Counted from the stretch's first letter, positions 44,212 to 55,638 are shown. The stretch is DNA of 64,000 nt from Cladophialophora immunda (GCF_000835495.1 NW_015622541.1:5642001-5706000); one strand, 5' to 3'. Notes: generated by a model not told the origin, from the letters alone. Made by a program: numbers and translations.

Positions 44212-46111
44212 TGTTTTGTTGCTGGTGTAGGGCAAAGTTGAGTGTACGGTGAGAGGCTGTCTTGACCTGTGTACAGAGACAGCGCTGGGGGAGGCTTTTG
44301 AGGAACAGAACAAGGATCAAGAACAGAAGACGATAGTGACGCTAGGCTGGTGAAATGAGGTTTGAGTAGGTGAAAGTGACTGCGCGCCAAGGTAGGCTCT
44401 TATCGCTGCTCTTCAGAGGAGGAGAGGTGATATTTATTGATGATTTATTACCACCACACAACCATCCAAAACCCCCATCCGTGGCTGCTCCTGCCCCTCT
44501 CGAAGATTTCGGTCTCACGGACGCGAATGTTCTCATCGCGGGGGGGGGGGGGGGGGGGGGGGGGGGGGTGGGTGGTGGTGGTGCTCATTGATGAGGGGCT
44601 TACTGTGGGCTCAACTTCCAACTTCTTTACCATCTGCTCGCCCATGCTCTCTCGACACGAAATCCTTCAACTTTCTTTCGTCCCTTTTCCCCGCACTAGC
44701 CGCGTGGGCTAATCGATACCGAGCGCGGCGGTAGTTTCCTCTCTCTTCCTGCTCATCCCTCCCTGCTGGTCCGCGCGGCTTGCCTGGTATGCACGTACAG
44801 CATGCACAGACATGAACACCCTCCCCGCTACGTGCCGCTGTCGATCCTCTAGGCACAAATGGCGCGAGCACGCTGCAAGTCGGCCTTTCGTCCGGGCTTT
44901 TCCCGAGTCGAGAGGGAGAAAAAACACCGAGTGGCCGGTTCCGACTTGCCTTTTGAATGGTACGAGGGAAGCCCGATTGTTGGGATACTGGAGGGGTTGG
45001 GCGATGATTTGATCGCACGCTTCACACACACATTCGAATCTGTCAAAAGGGTCGGGTACCCGTTTCCAAAACACGTACAAGCACATGCACGCCATGATAT
45101 ACTTGTACATCAAGATGAACAGCCGGGCTAAAGGAACATCAAATAGCTATCAGCCTCACCGCGCTAGTCTGCTGCGTATATGGGAGCGTCTATAGGGTCA
45201 CCGGCGTGTAAATAAGGTACCATGGACAGCCTCCTACGCCGCTCCGGCATAAAGATCAACTACCTCGCGTGGCTGACCATCACGATCTACGTCAACGTCG
45301 ACTGCGAGTACGAGGAGCCCAACTTGATTAGCAACTTGACTGAAGCTGTACCACGACGAATGCAACCGCAGCATGGTATGATCATGTCGTGGCCGGTGTG
45401 CACGAAGCTCCCGTCTGCTATCTAGGCGTTGGGCTGCAAGGGTAACAACCCGAGTAGCACTAGGTCCAAACTCCGGGGCACGGTCGTCTTCTGCCAGAGG
45501 ACGTGGTGTGGAAGCCGTCAATGAGGATGGCCATGAAGATGCCGCCGTTCGCAAGCGGCCGGAGAATCTCAGGTAGCGACGGATTGCAGTGCTCAGTCCC
45601 GTCTTTGGCACCTTGGGGCGGCTGGTTGTGAGTGGTTTCTGACTGGGCCGACTGCTCGTCTGGCCAAGATCTCACGTCCACCGTGTTGAAAGTGGCTTTT
45701 TGCAACAGGAACTCTTTCTTTCCCGTCCACGTCTTAGGCTTAGATGTGAATCTGAAGTGTAAAATGACCTTAGCGCTGATACAGCCCGAGGTGACGCAAA
45801 GACGGGGAGATACGGACTCGGAAAGATCACAAACAGGAAATACAGCAGAAGCAGACGCGGGAAAGATCAGAAAACTGAGGTTCGTAACAGACACGCAGAC
45901 AGATAGGTTGGATTCACCACTTGGGCCACACAGAGACCTCTCTCCGCAATTCAAAGCATCTGCTACGCATTCTTTGCAAACCGGATCTATTTCTCTCCAT
46001 CTCCTGCCGCATGGAATCGTCCTTCATCTGAGCAGACTAGGTACGTCGTACGCGAGGTGAAAACCATTCTTACACCTGTTCATCTTGCTGTATGCGACTC
46101 GCACGCTCAGT
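44212..46111. other. Intergenic with G tract, no confident gene
   Basis: Upstream flank of the EthD gene and the 3' flank of utp17. Open frames at 45222-45425 (+) and 45460-45954 (-) overlap each other's antisense and show no domain or family resemblance, so they are not called. Confidence 0.4.
44540..44568 (+). repeat. G29 homopolymer tract
   Basis: Twenty-nine uninterrupted G, followed by TGGGTGGTGGTGGTG. It can fold as a G-quadruplex or marks a slippage-prone or collapsed site in the assembly. It lies about 330 bp upstream of the EthD start codon on the template side. Confidence 0.92.
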
Positions 46112-49100
46112 CTATTCTAACTCAATCTCACCTCCTTGGGCCAACACACCCACAACTCTCTGAAACAACTCTGTCGGCGTGGGCGCTTGTGCCGACGAAG
46201 AAAACCTCAGCACCGAGTTAAGCCCTCCGCCGCCGCCAACATGCGCGTCCACAGTATTGACGGCTGTGTTAGGCACCTCTTCACGCGCGGCGGCAGTCAC
46301 TGGTGCCACGAGCCCTTGGCGACCGAAAATACTGTCCAGGCTCCGAGTGACTTGCTCTGTCTCTCTGGTGCCTGCGATTGTCCCCGTGAATGCCCCCACC
46401 GTCGGTCTCAGAAACCGGTATTGATTCCTCTCATCGATGATCAAATACCCCGGCCCGGTGGTCAGAGCAAGTAGTCCCTTGACCGTTCCGTTGAACGAAG
46501 TCTGATACACAACCTTCGCCTGCACGCCCGGGCTATCTTGACTGCCTGCAACAGTATCACGCGAGTCGTCGTTGGATAAAGTCAAAAGCACCAATTTACT
46601 CCCTCTCGGCTTTTCAGAACGCGAAAGACATATCGCAATCGTTCCATCGAACTTATTCTTTGTAATGTAGAACGGGCTCCAGCTCCTCGGTGGGACGTAC
46701 TGCTGGTCAAGCTGGATTGGCGATGAGACCAATCGGTTCGTGATTGTATCCAGGATTGTGAGAGTCTGTGAGAGGCATATGAGGTAGCGGGAGTGGAAGA
46801 GGAGTTTCGCTGCGCTGCTAGTACTAGGGAGAAGGGAGGGTTCGGAAGAAACAATTTTGCCTGTGGCTGGGTCGATGAGATGCACGAAGCGAGTTCGAGG
46901 CCCTTTGAAAGTCGCAGCAGAAGATTCCTCCAACAATCTGGACCGGTTTCCAGGCCAGAACCAAGCAGCGGCGACTACTGAGCCATCCTCCGCATAGGTC
47001 AGGGCGGCAGATATTGCTTTTGCATCGATGCCTCCACGTTCGAGAGGAGCGTCATGATCACATTGAATTGTCCTTGAACAACTCCAGGTGTAAAGCTGCT
47101 CATTAGCCTTGTTCCTGACGGAAACGCCGTTCCGGTGACGCGCTTTTGGTGACCATATGCGAACAGTCGCATCACTGCCAGTCGTGGCCAATTCCAGTTT
47201 CGCGGGGTTAAATGACACACCGAGCACAGAGTTTGGGCCTGCTGTGTGAGGTTCGTCAACCCTGGTCACTTGCTCGAAGTTGTTATTCTCTTCATTCCAC
47301 AACCACAGCCTCAGACTTGTTTCGGTTGATCGACCGCGAACATCTGTACAGTCGGATCGGATGTACGTACTGTCCAGATCTTGTTCGTTGGGTTGCCATT
47401 CATCTACTGTTGCTAACCACCTGCCGTCGTGGCTGACGGCGATCTGCGTCACAGTTGGTTCCTTGACCGGTTGTCCCGTGGGTGCGACATTGGAGGCGGT
47501 GACCATGTTCCGAGTTAAAGCTTGACGACCAACTTGAATGTTTGATTCGACATCGTAGACTTGTAAGAGAGTTGAATATCGGCCGTGAAACGGGCCTGTC
47601 GCGCCGGCATCGGAAGGCACAGCGGCCAATAGTCGGTTTGGAACACTTGGGTGAGCAAGGAGCGGGCTCGAGTTCTTCTGAGACATCCCCAGAGCCAAGC
47701 CGCAGACGTTTGTTGAGGGAAGTAGATCAGCTGTCGACAAAATCATAACAGAGTTGTCACCCAAGCGTAAAGCATAGGAAGATCCAGAAGCTGAGACGCT
47801 GAGGTTCAGGATTGGAGTTGAGAGATGAGGCAAATATTGCCTCTGGTTCGAGTCCAACTGCCAGATGACGAGCACCGTCTCGTTACCGCCAGATATGATA
47901 TAGTTCCGATCCCGAGACCATTTTACGGTATTGACAGCGGTCCGGTGCCAATGGAGCTTGCGGCCAACAATGTCCTCCGTCGAAGCCTTGTTCTTTTTCT
48001 CTTTTCCAATGAGTTTGAAGAGTATGTCCTCATAGTGCACAATGGCCCCATCGTTGAGACCGATCACAACATCGAGGAAAGGGACTTTTCGTGAGGTTTT
48101 GGATTTGCCTGAGTTGACTTGGGCGTCAAAGCTTGTTATGAAACCTGGCACTGTGATTTCCCTCCATATGTAGGTAAAATCCAACTGGCCTTCAGCTGTG
48201 CCTTGACACTGGCCAATTAACAGTTGGTTTTCGACGCATGCCAACAGCACGGTTCCTTGTGCGTAAGATTTGAAGCAAGGTGATAGGTTAATCCTCTGCA
48301 ACACCGTGTCGGACTCTGTGAAGTTGCCCAGGATTGTGTTGACGGAGTAAGCAGCGAGACGCCTAGAGCCTTGCGCATCGATTTGTAGAACCAGAATTGT
48401 CTCCTTATCTTCTTGTTGACACAAAGGAAGGACTTGCAGCGAAGCATTCCCCGCGTTGCATTTACCTATCACAGCAGCTGCTGTCCAATCCCATAAAGAC
48501 ACCAATCCTCTCGAACTAGAGACGTACAACTTCTTGGGGTCAGCCTTCGACAAAGAGCAGCAGGTGATATCGGATCGCGGGTCGACACGAAAGCTTCTGA
48601 CCAGAAGGGATGTCTTGGTCGAGTAGACTTGGATTTCAGAGTGTGTCGGCAGGATCAGATACTGGCCATCAGCGGTCAAAATTGGATCTTGATCGATGAA
48701 CATGCCACCGTTGCCGGAAGATAATCTGAATCCACCGCCGATTAGAATCGACTTTTCCGTCTTCGGATTCTTGAGGGCTTTCGGCTTGTGCTTATCTTTT
48801 TTTACCAACTGGTTTTTCTGTTCTCGCTTGACGAATTGGTCTTGCTGGGTTGTTCTGGCCAAGTGATCCAGTTTTTGATTCTCGGTGCTTGTCATCCTTT
48901 TTTTCAGCGGGTTGGTATTGCGTTTCCTCGGCCTCTTGGATGACTTCAATGCTGGTCCCTCTGAAATCAATTCATTGGCCAACGCTTTCGATCTCAAGTC
49001 AGATCCTTCAGCATTCCCACCATTGGTGCCTGTAAGTTGTGACTGTATGTGGCTGGATTTTGATTCCAACGATGTACTCTTCTTCCTTTGGTTCTTTGTT

Positions 49101-49492
49101 CCGGCCAGATTCTGCGGCTCCGCAGTGATTCCCTTGTCCAACGCAGCACCGGCTTCCTTCAGCTTCTTCGACGAGTCTGATGGCTTTTGATTGGGAGTTA
49201 ATGCCTTCGTCGGAGTCTTCGCAGAGTTCTGCTTCTTCGGCTTGCCATCATTAGAAGTCGGTGTATTTGGCGTGGTTATGTCCTTGGCCTTCAGAGTGGA
49301 GTTTACAGGTTTATTAGAGGTTTTCGCTTTCAACGCAGCAGGCGACGCCGTCGTTTTCGACAAAGACGGGGTATTCTCGACATCGACTTTTCCGCTTCTT
49401 CTTCTTCGTCTCTGGCGCTTTTGCTCGTGCGAGCTGCCGTTATGGTTGCCTTCAAAGGCAGTGTCTGCATCTCGCTTTGTAGGCTGCGACAT
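46112..49492 (-). CDS. utp17: U3 snoRNP/t-UTP protein Utp17 (Nan1, WDR75)
   Basis: A 1126-aa WD40 protein of the small-subunit processome, acting in the nucleolus in pre-rRNA transcription and processing. The first about 240 residues are Lys/Arg/Ser-rich with bipartite basic clusters (QKRQRRRRRSGK, KKRMTSTENQ), fitting nucleolar targeting. Propeller repeats follow: LTADGQYLILPTHSEIQVYS, YVSSSRGLVSLWDW, NTVKWSRDRNYIISGGNETV with LVIWQLDS, QIAVSHDGRWLATVDEW and LELATTGSDATVRIW. The pattern and length fit Utp17/WDR75, and the order of repeats is normal. I start at ATG 49492, since the 32 residues upstream of it (in-frame from 49588) are not conserved. Single exon, divergent from rpb10. Confidence 0.9.
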   Translation of the reverse strand: MSQPTKRDADTAFEGNHNGSSHEQKRQRRRRRSGKVDVENTPSLSKTTASPAALKAKTSNKPVNSTLKAKDITTPNTPTSNDGKPKKQNSAKTPTKALTPNQKPSDSSKKLKEAGAALDKGITAEPQNLAGTKNQRKKSTSLESKSSHIQSQLTGTNGGNAEGSDLRSKALANELISEGPALKSSKRPRKRNTNPLKKRMTSTENQKLDHLARTTQQDQFVKREQKNQLVKKDKHKPKALKNPKTEKSILIGGGFRLSSGNGGMFIDQDPILTADGQYLILPTHSEIQVYSTKTSLLVRSFRVDPRSDITCCSLSKADPKKLYVSSSRGLVSLWDWTAAAVIGKCNAGNASLQVLPLCQQEDKETILVLQIDAQGSRRLAAYSVNTILGNFTESDTVLQRINLSPCFKSYAQGTVLLACVENQLLIGQCQGTAEGQLDFTYIWREITVPGFITSFDAQVNSGKSKTSRKVPFLDVVIGLNDGAIVHYEDILFKLIGKEKKNKASTEDIVGRKLHWHRTAVNTVKWSRDRNYIISGGNETVLVIWQLDSNQRQYLPHLSTPILNLSVSASGSSYALRLGDNSVMILSTADLLPSTNVCGLALGMSQKNSSPLLAHPSVPNRLLAAVPSDAGATGPFHGRYSTLLQVYDVESNIQVGRQALTRNMVTASNVAPTGQPVKEPTVTQIAVSHDGRWLATVDEWQPNEQDLDSTYIRSDCTDVRGRSTETSLRLWLWNEENNNFEQVTRVDEPHTAGPNSVLGVSFNPAKLELATTGSDATVRIWSPKARHRNGVSVRNKANEQLYTWSCSRTIQCDHDAPLERGGIDAKAISAALTYAEDGSVVAAAWFWPGNRSRLLEESSAATFKGPRTRFVHLIDPATGKIVSSEPSLLPSTSSAAKLLFHSRYLICLSQTLTILDTITNRLVSSPIQLDQQYVPPRSWSPFYITKNKFDGTIAICLSRSEKPRGSKLVLLTLSNDDSRDTVAGSQDSPGVQAKVVYQTSFNGTVKGLLALTTGPGYLIIDERNQYRFLRPTVGAFTGTIAGTRETEQVTRSLDSIFGRQGLVAPVTAAAREEVPNTAVNTVDAHVGGGGGLNSVLRFSSSAQAPTPTELFQRVVGVLAQGGEIELE

Positions 49493-49759
49493 CCTGAGAC
49501 AGACTCCGGCAGACGAACAAAGAGTTGCACGCTCCCAATTGCCTTGCAGGATGTGTAGCGAAATCAGAAACTTTTTTCTCCGCACCAACTCAGTGGAAGG
49601 TTTGCCGTCGGGGTCACGTGCCGATAAATTGCGGAGAAGAATTTCTGCGACTTTTTGAAGACCAACCTTGTGCCATGCTTCACCACAACGAACATATCGA
49701 GACCGTCGACACTGAATCTTCTACCCTGTTCTGTCCTTGCTGTGCCGTGTGAGGTCAAA
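49493..49759. promoter_or_regulatory. Bidirectional promoter of utp17 and rpb10
   Basis: Only 267 bp separate the two start codons, so both promoters must overlap here. Both products serve RNA polymerase I/ribosome synthesis, making shared control plausible. A GGTCACGTGCC element (CACGTG core, about 49612-49620) lies inside and could be an E-box-type site. Confidence 0.6.
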
Positions 49760-50201
49760 ATGATTATCCCCATACGTTGTTTCTCCTGCGGGAAGGTATG
49801 GCACATGTCCACTACAGTTTAGATGTTGAGGAACGCAACTGACTCCTTGCGCTGTTTTCAGGTCATCGCTGACATTTGGGAACGATACATGAAGTTGCTC
49901 GAGGGAGGCATTCCCGACGGGTTAGTATCTCCGTACTGTGACTTCTTCCCCGCGAACGAATTCTAACTGTTCATTCTTCGGGTATAGCGAAGCGATGGAC
50001 CAAGTCGGCGCAAAGCGATACTGCTGCCGGCGCATGTTGATGACACACGTCGATCTGATTGAGAAGTTGCTACAGTACGTTGAAACCTTTTTCTTGGTAC
50101 ATCACGGCGATGGGGACCACGAGTAGACTAGTGAGGCTGGACTGACAAAAGTGGCGAACAGATATGACCCATCCGAACGAAGAATCAAGACCCAATCATG
50201 A
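49760..50201 (+). CDS. rpb10: RNA polymerase I/II/III subunit Rpb10 (RPABC5)
   Basis: A 73-aa zinc-binding subunit shared by all three nuclear RNA polymerases. Exons are 49760-49795, 49862-49920, 49988-50074 and 50162-50201, with GTATGG, GTTAGT and GTACGT donors. Lengths sum to 74 codons. The product starts [12 protein letters not shown] with the CxxC metal pair, continues [20 protein letters not shown], has the CC pair in [10 protein letters not shown] and ends [23 protein letters not shown], all family hallmarks. The last acceptor (AACAG at 50161) was chosen because it restores YDPSER. Reading through it would give a nonsense tail. No other start is possible, as MIIPIRC is invariant. Confidence 0.96.
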
Positions 50202-50554
50202 GATAACGAGACAAAATCATATGAAACGGTGTAAAAATCGGCGTTCCTTGGGGGGACTAGAATTCTACATGCGCAAGCGTCAGGAATGGCAACTGTGACC
50301 TTGGTCTTGGTGCTTCGAGGAGACGACAGAAGTGAAGGCCATGCATTGTCCAACTTTGAATCAATTGATCGAAGCCTCCTACCATGATTTATCATACGTT
50401 CAGTTGGGGATGGGGTCACTACGAAGTCTGTGGGATTATGGTGCAGAGAGCAACCAACCGCAGAGCGGTGCCGGGATGCGTCAATGCACGTTAGTGGAAA
50501 AGAAGCAAAATATGCTTGAGATACAAGATACATGGTGCCTTTGAACAGCTCCGG
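50202..50554. other. Convergent 3' ends
   Basis: Short gap between the end of rpb10 and the end of the minus-strand methyltransferase gene. No gene is seen. Confidence 0.5.
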
Positions 50555-51682
50555 TCAGACTTGAAGAATGGGTCTCCATATACTCCACCAACATATGACT
50601 TCCGATGGGCTACCATCTCGCTGGTACCAATCGTCAAACCCGACCTCTGTTCCCTCGACAATCAACTCGAACATCTGCTGTTGCAATGTATTGCGCAGAC
50701 TTTGTCTCTCCTCGTCATAACGATCACGTAACGGTAGTTCCACGATGAGTCTGGCCTCTGGTGAGCCACAAATCCAGCGGCTTACAGCATTCACAAGCAG
50801 CTTCGGGTGTTCAGCTGAATAGATAGAATCGGCCGCAACAATGACCATGAATTTGTCCTCGTCGCGTCGCGGCGTATCCATCTCATCAGCCCAGTCAAGT
50901 GCCCGGGACTCGGTACTTCCGCCGCTCATTGTGATCAAATCTCCATTCTGCTCAAGATTCCGCCGAAGATTTGGGAGTATCTCCGGAAGGTCAGTTAGAA
51001 GCACATGTGTTTTCCATATGCAAGCAGCTGAAATTCCCACCAAACCTGTGCCAGCACCTAGCTCCAACACTCGAGTGACTTCAATTGGAATGTATTGACG
51101 ACAATCTTGAAGCCGACGTGACAGCAAGACCGACGAGGTCCAGGTCTTGAGCCCTAGATTATCTTCCGTCAAGGTAGGCTCATGCAAGTTGATAGTAAGG
51201 TCATCACTAATCTCGAACGACCGTGTCATTGCAGGCATTGCATTTCTCCCCGAACGCTCACTTAGCCGGGCACTTGCAGCGCTCCATATCGCATCCCTTT
51301 GGTCCTCATCCTCAATCCAATTCAGACCGGACGAGACAATTGAGGTGAGATATCTCGGAACTCCCTGTTCGCTCACTTTGGGACGGGTGGCGTTCCCCGA
51401 AGATGAAAAGCTCGGCGGTTCTGACACGAGAAGATCCAAAACACGAAGGAGCGCGGATGCTGACGGTTTTTGATAGAGCTGGGGCAAATCATGCACTGGA
51501 TCAATTGAGGTTGGAAACGAAACATGGAAGACATAGAAGGATTGTGACGGGACATCAATATTTGACCTACCATGGAGCATCACCGGTACCTGGGACTGAG
51601 CGGCCAGCTCATCGTTGGCCTGCACATGCTTGCCGTTAAAGGTAGAAGTCTCCGGTGATGTAGGGTGGCTAACGCTCATCAC
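50555..51682 (-). CDS. Methyltransferase-16-type protein lysine methyltransferase, Efm2-like
   Basis: A 375-aa seven-beta-strand methyltransferase. The N-terminal half (about residues 45-150) contains YLTSIVSSGLNWIEDEDQRD and ARLSERSGRNAMPAMTRSF, a block I associate with fungal Efm2-type proteins. The SAM-binding motif I is VLELGAGTGLVGISAA (205-220), preceded by LGLKTWTSSVLLSRRL. The acidic motif LLTDLPEILPNLRRNL and a DSIYSAEHPKLL post-motif (residues about 270-300) follow. Yeast Efm2 methylates elongation factor 2; the substrate here is inferred. No signal peptide, so cytosolic. Two consecutive Met at the start leave the exact start open by one codon. Single exon. Confidence 0.85.
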   Translation of the reverse strand: MMSVSHPTSPETSTFNGKHVQANDELAAQSQVPVMLHGRSNIDVPSQSFYVFHVSFPTSIDPVHDLPQLYQKPSASALLRVLDLLVSEPPSFSSSGNATRPKVSEQGVPRYLTSIVSSGLNWIEDEDQRDAIWSAASARLSERSGRNAMPAMTRSFEISDDLTINLHEPTLTEDNLGLKTWTSSVLLSRRLQDCRQYIPIEVTRVLELGAGTGLVGISAACIWKTHVLLTDLPEILPNLRRNLEQNGDLITMSGGSTESRALDWADEMDTPRRDEDKFMVIVAADSIYSAEHPKLLVNAVSRWICGSPEARLIVELPLRDRYDEERQSLRNTLQQQMFELIVEGTEVGFDDWYQRDGSPSEVICWWSIWRPILQV

Positions 51683-53610
51683 GGAAACAAAAGGATGAAA
51701 ATGACGTGATTGGAGAGCTGATCACTTTTCTGGGTGTGGCTGCTCCGTTCCTGATAAGGGCGCAACGACGCGGTGCTGGAAAAAGGAAGTGTGACTGCTC
51801 TCCTCGCTCGCAAGATGGTGGAATTCCAAGAGATGGTGAGAAGTTGGATTCTGGTGGAAATTGCGACGGGACAAAAATGTTCCTGATGGATCTGAGAAAG
51901 GCGGAATAGGGTAGTATGACTGGTCAGTCCGACGTCTTGGCATATCGCCTTGGCGCTTTAGCCGCTGCTTGGTGCTCAACGCTAAACCTAAAACCCAACA
52001 TCTCCTTTCTCCTCCATCAAACAGAAAATTCAAACCTTGACGCTCAACGCCGACTGCGGATTCACCTATCAGATCCTCCCTGAGCAACGTGACCGCAAAC
52101 TCTGCCATGGCTATTTCAGGATTCCAGATTCTGCATGGCAAATTTGCTGCAGAAGAGGCTGCCTTGAAACAAACGAGTTCTGGGTGGACAAATTCCTCAC
52201 TCCAAGCCCTTTTTCAGGGTGCCACACCAAACACGCCGCAACCCCTGTTTGGAACCCCTCATGCAGCCAGCAACCAATTTCCCCCACCCCTGACCGTGAT
52301 GGAAGCTGCCCTACTCGATTTGCCTGTTGTTTCCCCAGCTATGCGCAGGCCTCGTATGCGGGTTGAAAATGGAAAAACATGACAAAGACAATCCTGCCAG
52401 AAACACGGTTATCAAACTGAAGGATCCTCGACAAGGTCAGCGCTCGGCATGCCAACTGGCCTGGTGAGAAAAGATACCGTGTATGCTGCAAGGCTGTGTC
52501 GAGTCACACAAGAGAACGTGGAGGTGCTGATGTTGTCGATCCAGACTGTTGGCGGGCTGAAATCCAGAAAAATCTACGGAGTACACGTTGTGTGAACGTG
52601 CCCGTTGTGCCACAATAGGTGTAACAGCGGACGCGCCTGCGCTGAAAACAAAAGCCCCGGGACGGCCTGCATGGTGGGTGCGGCGCGGTGAAGCTATGGG
52701 GCCAGAACAGGCCAAAGGCGTCGATGGCTCTCAGCCGCAAAACCGCCAAGATCAACCAGTGATTGGTCTATATATTTCCTCTTTGGGCCTGGCGCTTCTA
52801 TTGTTTGAGCCACCCGAGCCGATGGTCCACCCGCCAGGTAAGCCTCGATTCTATCTCCCCTGAAATATCCCCACCATTGTTGGCGGTTCCCCTGGCCTGG
52901 AAGGGGGGAATTGCAGCGCGCAGAGATCCCAGCAAATGGAACTCTGACGTACCGTCGCAATCAAGGCCCGACGAGAGCGAATTCGGATCAAATTGGATAT
53001 TGTCATCCTACTTCCTGCAGGATGGCTACGAAAAGTCAAAGTTCCCACGTTCTCGTGGCTGACAATGTGTATCGAAGTTGACTAAGTTTTGTCCTTTCAA
53101 ATTGGTCAACCGCTACAGCAATTTGCCCATCACCAGCTGCCATTGGATCTCGGTCTGTCACCTCCACAAAGTTCTAAAGCCCAGCGCTACCCATGGGATT
53201 CTGGATCTGTCGGCTTCTTTGCCCGGGACTAGCGTTTCCTGGGAGGTACCTCCTTTTTCAGAACATCTCACCGGTTTAAAGCCTCGCTTGTGAAATTAGC
53301 TTACGGATTGCACGCTACAGCCCAAGTCTCAGGCCGCCCTCGTGGCTGGCTGGGGTCATTGAGCTCCGAAGTGTCATAGTGCACCGCTCCACCATGGCCA
53401 GAGTCGAGCCGGCAGGGCTCGCATAAGTACTTCTGATGATCCCCCTTTCTCACACCATCTTGCTTCTCTTTCCCAGCTCGTTACCACACCTCACGATCTT
53501 GATTGACTTTTCAATCATCCACTCTTTTTTGAGCTCGCTATTGTTTTGCTTAGGTCTTTGACCTGTTACACTCGTTTTTTAACATTCACCCCCCGTCCAC
53601 TTACTCTAGT
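51683..53610. other. Long intergenic region
   Basis: Short overlapping ORFs only, none with a recognised domain. The CT-rich stretch 53440-53600 is probably the promoter and leader of the secreted protein gene that follows. Confidence 0.45.
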
Positions 53611-54882
53611 ATGCAATATTTGTCCGTCGCCTTGCCGCTGGCTGCTTTGGCCAGCGGCGTCCTCGCTAATCCTGTGCACGGTGGTGCTTGCGTGAACAAC
53701 GCTTGCTTGGCTGCTGTGACCGGCAAGGCTGCGTTGGGAGATGGTGCGCTCAGAGCTTCTCACTGCTCCAGCTTCCTGGCAACAACCGTGACCCCGATTG
53801 TCACCGTCACCGAGACCGTTACTGGCCACGGCAGCGACAACTGGAAGCGCGCCACCGTTGCGCTTTGCCCCAACGAGGTCCCCAACTACGCCAGTGCTTG
53901 CAACGAGGCGGCCTATACCAGCGCATGCTCATGCTTTGGCTTCACCCAGGTGAAGACAACCACGGTTGCACCGACCACGACCACCAAGACCATCTGGGTC
54001 AAGCCCACCGGTGGCTCCGGCTCCAGCTGCACGGTTGCTACCTCGACCCTGACCAGCACTGTCACTGGCACAACCACCGTCGTGAGCGGCAGCACTTGCC
54101 CGGTGGCTACTTCGACCACCGTCACTGAAACCTCCACCAAGATTATCCCGACCTATAGCTCGTGCCCCGCAGCAACGACCACTACCGTTACCACCGAGGG
54201 AGTTGCCACTGCCACAACTATCACCATTACTAAGGATGTCGCTGCGACGGCTACCACTGTCACTGTCACTGAAACTGCCACCACGACGCTGGGCAGCGGC
54301 ACCTCTGGAGAGACTCCTTCGTCTTGCATTGTGGACGATGCTTTGGCCACCACCCTGGTCAACAACTTCATGATCTTGCTCGAGTTCACCTCGTACAACG
54401 GCACCCAAGGAGCCCCTGGCCGTGGCTACCAGCAAAACGTCTCCGACGCCACTTTGGCATCCGACTTCAGCGATATCTCGGATTCGATCAACTTCATGGC
54501 CGGTTTCCCTGTAAGTTCAATATCTGTCGTGATTCTTTTCTTTCACTAATGGTTCATCTAGCTTGGCTCTGTCACTTTCCCCACCAAGCAAGCTTTCGAT
54601 TACGGCCAGGGTGTTCTCCAGCCCGAGGTTGCCGTCACTGCTCTTAACATCTGGCACGACTGCAACTCCATCACCTGGAGATGGAGAATCACGTCGACTC
54701 GCTTCCCTGTCAACGGTATCAACCACATGATCATTGACAGCGACGGCAAGATCCAGAAGAACTACGCTGAGTTCGACAACGGTGCTTGGCTCCAGTCTTT
54801 CGGCCTGTCGTGCGCCACCAACCCACCCAGCGTGGCCTCCTCTGTCGCCCTCCGGGCCCGTGCTCTCGGTCTAGGCATGTAA
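53611..54882 (+). CDS. Secreted mucin-like protein with NTF2-like C-terminus
   Basis: Predicted 406 aa from two exons, 53611-54510 and 54562-54882, with a 51-nt GTAAGT..TAG intron. Residues 1-19 (MQYLSVALPLAALASGVLA) form a signal peptide. A Cys-containing region follows (GGACVNNACLAAVTGK, CSCFGF). Then about residues 115-230 are a Thr/Val/Ser-rich tract of TVT/TTT units expected to be heavily O-glycosylated. The end (VTALNIWHDCNSITWRWRI, INHMIIDSDGKIQKNYAEFD, AWLQSFG) has the look of an NTF2/SnoaL-like fold. It is likely a cell-wall or extracellular protein; no GPI site or membrane anchor was seen. Similar signal-mucin-NTF2 proteins exist in related fungi as far as I recall. The role is unknown. 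Confidence 0.85.
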
Positions 54883-55638
54883 AAGGCGCAAGGTGCGTCG
54901 AGAAGGCGGTGGTAATGTGCAGAGAGGATGCAGATGCAAGCGTTTTGATTTCCAATGGACATAGAAGACACAGTCAATCGTATGCACATCTAGGATTTCA
55001 GGCAAAGGAGGGTATTGCACAAGCTAGGATGGTGTTCGTTTCCCTTGTCCCCATGGTTCCCACATCTTCAGGGCGATTTTGAAATGATCGATGAAAGCAT
55101 CGCTTTTTGCATACTGCTTGACGGACTAATGAATTGCATGGCATGACCTGGCTACAGCATGTCGCGGACTGTACAATTGCGGATTCTGTTGCCAAAAGTT
55201 CCCACTCCAACTGTACATGCTGCTCTCCGTCAAATGCGCATCTGAAGATATAGGACGATGGTGCATGACTGTATATTCTGAGCACTTGACCAATGCCAAG
55301 TGATTCTTTGTTGAAGAAGCATCTTCATAGTCGAAGCGTGGATGCTAACAAACCTGCTTCACAATTACCAATCATGAGCTGACGGAACTCCGGCTGAGAA
55401 AGTCTACGACAACGGGCAGTGCTCGGGTTTCCGAAGTGTACATGCAAGCAAGACTGTATAAATCCCACAGACTCTTCCGTACCCGAACTCTCTCTCCGTG
55501 TCATACTCGAGTGCTCTGCAATCAAACAAGCTTTACCGCTGAGATTTGCCCTTGCAAGATTACCTCGTAACGTGGACAAACGCCCTCGTGACGCCACGGC
55601 CTCCTCTTGAGCAGAACACGAGGGCCAAATTCCCGACC
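54883..55638. other. Intergenic between two plus-strand genes
   Basis: 3' flank of the secreted-protein gene and upstream region of the methyltransferase. A short in-frame ATG at 55546 precedes the chosen start. Confidence 0.45.

Noticed and set aside
45222..45954. Overlapping ORFs on both strands (67, 125 and 164 codons)
   Set aside because: They lie antisense to one another with no family resemblance or supporting signals.
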